This document shows positions 5,307 to 6,313 of a stretch of 6,313 nt of DNA, piece after piece. Made by a program: the position numbers and the translations under genes. The notes under the pieces are model-generated. The model saw only the letters and a program-made list of their open reading frames with translations, was not told where the DNA came from and made no database searches. The stretch is from Saprospiraceae bacterium. Its GTDB lineage: Bacteria; Bacteroidota; Bacteroidia; Chitinophagales; Saprospiraceae. The stretch lies in contig JAHDEQ010000229.1 of the NCBI GenBank assembly GCA_020628755.1, forward strand, positions 1 through 6,313, read 5' to 3'. Every line of letters begins with the position of its first letter. Within the stretch, counting starts at the first letter, position 1.

Positions 5307-6313
5307 ATGAACAAAAAAATCGCTGAAAAATGGTTCTCTGCGCAGATCTACTATAATGAACCCTGGGAGGATTTCCTTCGAGAGTCATTACTTCCTTTTG
5401 TTGATACTGCTCGTAAAACGGGCATTACCAGCCAATATTTCTTTATTCGCTACTGGGAGCGTGGCCCGCATTTGCGGCTGCGTATGAAAGGCGACCCCAC
5501 CGTTTTTGATTCTATTTTAAAACCACATTTAGAGGAGCATTTCAATAATTACATGGAGACTTATCCCTCTGTGCGGCATGACCCCAACTATCCTGACAAA
5601 TTTCCTGATAATTATAAGTGGCATCCCAATAATTCACTGTTGTTTCAAGATTATTTGCCTGAAACTGGCCGTTTTGGAGGAACTACAGGCTTAGAAATTT
5701 GCGAAGAGCAGTTTTACTATTCTTCTCAAACGGTGCTACAAGTCATCAAAGACAACGAGTTTAATTGGTCTTATGACGATGCAATGGGCAATGCTATACA
5801 ATTGCATTTGACGATGGCTCATGCGGCAGGGTTTTCTATAGAAGAGTCTATTGAATTTTTTGATTTCTTTTATAAAAATTGGTTGGAACGCCCCGAAACC
5901 TCCAACAATGCTATTGTTGACCAGCGCAATGCCAAAACAGATGACCAAGAAATCATGGATACATTTGAAAAGGCTTATCAGTATCAAGATAAGATTTTAC
6001 AATCGCATCTTTCGCAATTGTGGAAAGCCTTAGAAAGGGATTATCAGCATTTGTCGAGGACTTTGCAGGAATGGCATTTCAACAATCAGGTTATTGCCAA
6101 GAAACTAACGCATGCCCAGCAAGCCAATCAGCTTGCTGAGCGAACGGCTAATTATCGTTATCCCATTGATATTCAACCTTCATCTTTACAAACGAAGAGG
6201 TCTATCTTGGCGGATTTTGTTCATTTGACGAATAATCGTCTGGGTATCGTAAATCGAGATGAGAGTTTTATTGCTTATATCATTATGCGAAGTTTGCAAG
6301 CGATGACTTCTGG
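5307..6313 (+). CDS. Stand-alone thiopeptide/lantibiotic-type dehydratase C-terminal domain protein (partial, runs off right edge)
   Basis: The frame opens at ATG 5307, the first start after an in-frame TAA at 5283-5285, and remains open for 335 codons to the window end. It resembles the Lant_dehydr_C / thiopeptide-type bacteriocin biosynthesis domain. Seen in order are FFIRYWERGPHLRLRMKG (45-62), WHPNNSLLFQDYLPETGRFGG (105-125) and FVHLTNNRLGI (304-314). In class I lanthipeptide dehydratases such as NisB this domain eliminates glutamate from glutamylated Ser/Thr to give dehydroamino acids. In thiopeptide pathways stand-alone relatives perform this elimination (TbtC) or build the pyridine ring (TbtD). 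Arg57, Arg59, Arg122 and His306 probably correspond to NisB elimination residues (inference), favouring a lyase role. The start lies at the domain's beginning, so no glutamylation domain is fused in front. Partner dehydratase, precursor peptide and cyclase must lie to the right or elsewhere. The gene diverges from pyrR. Confidence 0.82.
   Translation, partial: MNKKIAEKWFSAQIYYNEPWEDFLRESLLPFVDTARKTGITSQYFFIRYWERGPHLRLRMKGDPTVFDSILKPHLEEHFNNYMETYPSVRHDPNYPDKFPDNYKWHPNNSLLFQDYLPETGRFGGTTGLEICEEQFYYSSQTVLQVIKDNEFNWSYDDAMGNAIQLHLTMAHAAGFSIEESIEFFDFFYKNWLERPETSNNAIVDQRNAKTDDQEIMDTFEKAYQYQDKILQSHLSQLWKALERDYQHLSRTLQEWHFNNQVIAKKLTHAQQANQLAERTANYRYPIDIQPSSLQTKRSILADFVHLTNNRLGIVNRDESFIAYIIMRSLQAMTS

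Noticed and set aside
5736..6033. Opposite-strand (83 codons) and alternate-frame (60 codons) readings within the right-edge gene
   Set aside because: Both overlap the continuous 335-codon frame that carries the dehydratase C-terminal motifs; neither shows a recognisable domain.

Overview
The window looks like chromosomal DNA of a member of the Bacteroidota. The DNA is AT-rich, none of the start codons has a convincing Shine-Dalgarno sequence, and several starts are preceded by the Bacteroidota-type -7 box TAnnTTTG. The gene content agrees: a pyrR-pyrB pair and a secreted protein ending in a C-terminal domain I associate with this phylum. I cannot name a genus. A Saprospiria- or Cytophagia-like marine or environmental lineage is only a guess.

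From left to right, everything up to about 5.05 kb lies on the minus strand. (1) At the left edge is the N-terminal part of a membrane protein resembling PiT/PHO4 phosphate transporters, cut by the window. (2) Next is a complete YpfJ-type membrane-anchored zinc metallopeptidase, closed by a strong hairpin terminator. (3) Then comes a complete exported two-part protein of unknown function, also closed by a hairpin terminator. (4) A 346-base gap holds a 24-bp perfect inverted repeat and a candidate promoter. (5) The pyrR-pyrB pair follows. The two genes share one base at their junction and encode the uracil-sensing regulator/uracil phosphoribosyltransferase and the aspartate carbamoyltransferase catalytic chain, so this is a small pyrimidine synthesis operon. 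(6) On the plus strand, divergent from pyrR and running off the right edge, is a stand-alone thiopeptide/lantibiotic-type dehydratase C-terminal (elimination-like) protein. It marks a possible RiPP (ribosomally made, modified peptide) locus that continues beyond the window.

The first five genes look like housekeeping or lineage-conserved genes in separate transcription units; apart from pyrR-pyrB I see no functional link between them. The right-edge gene is the best lead for unusual biology, because such stand-alone enzymes act together with a glutamylating partner, a precursor peptide and often cyclases or transporters, none of which is visible here.
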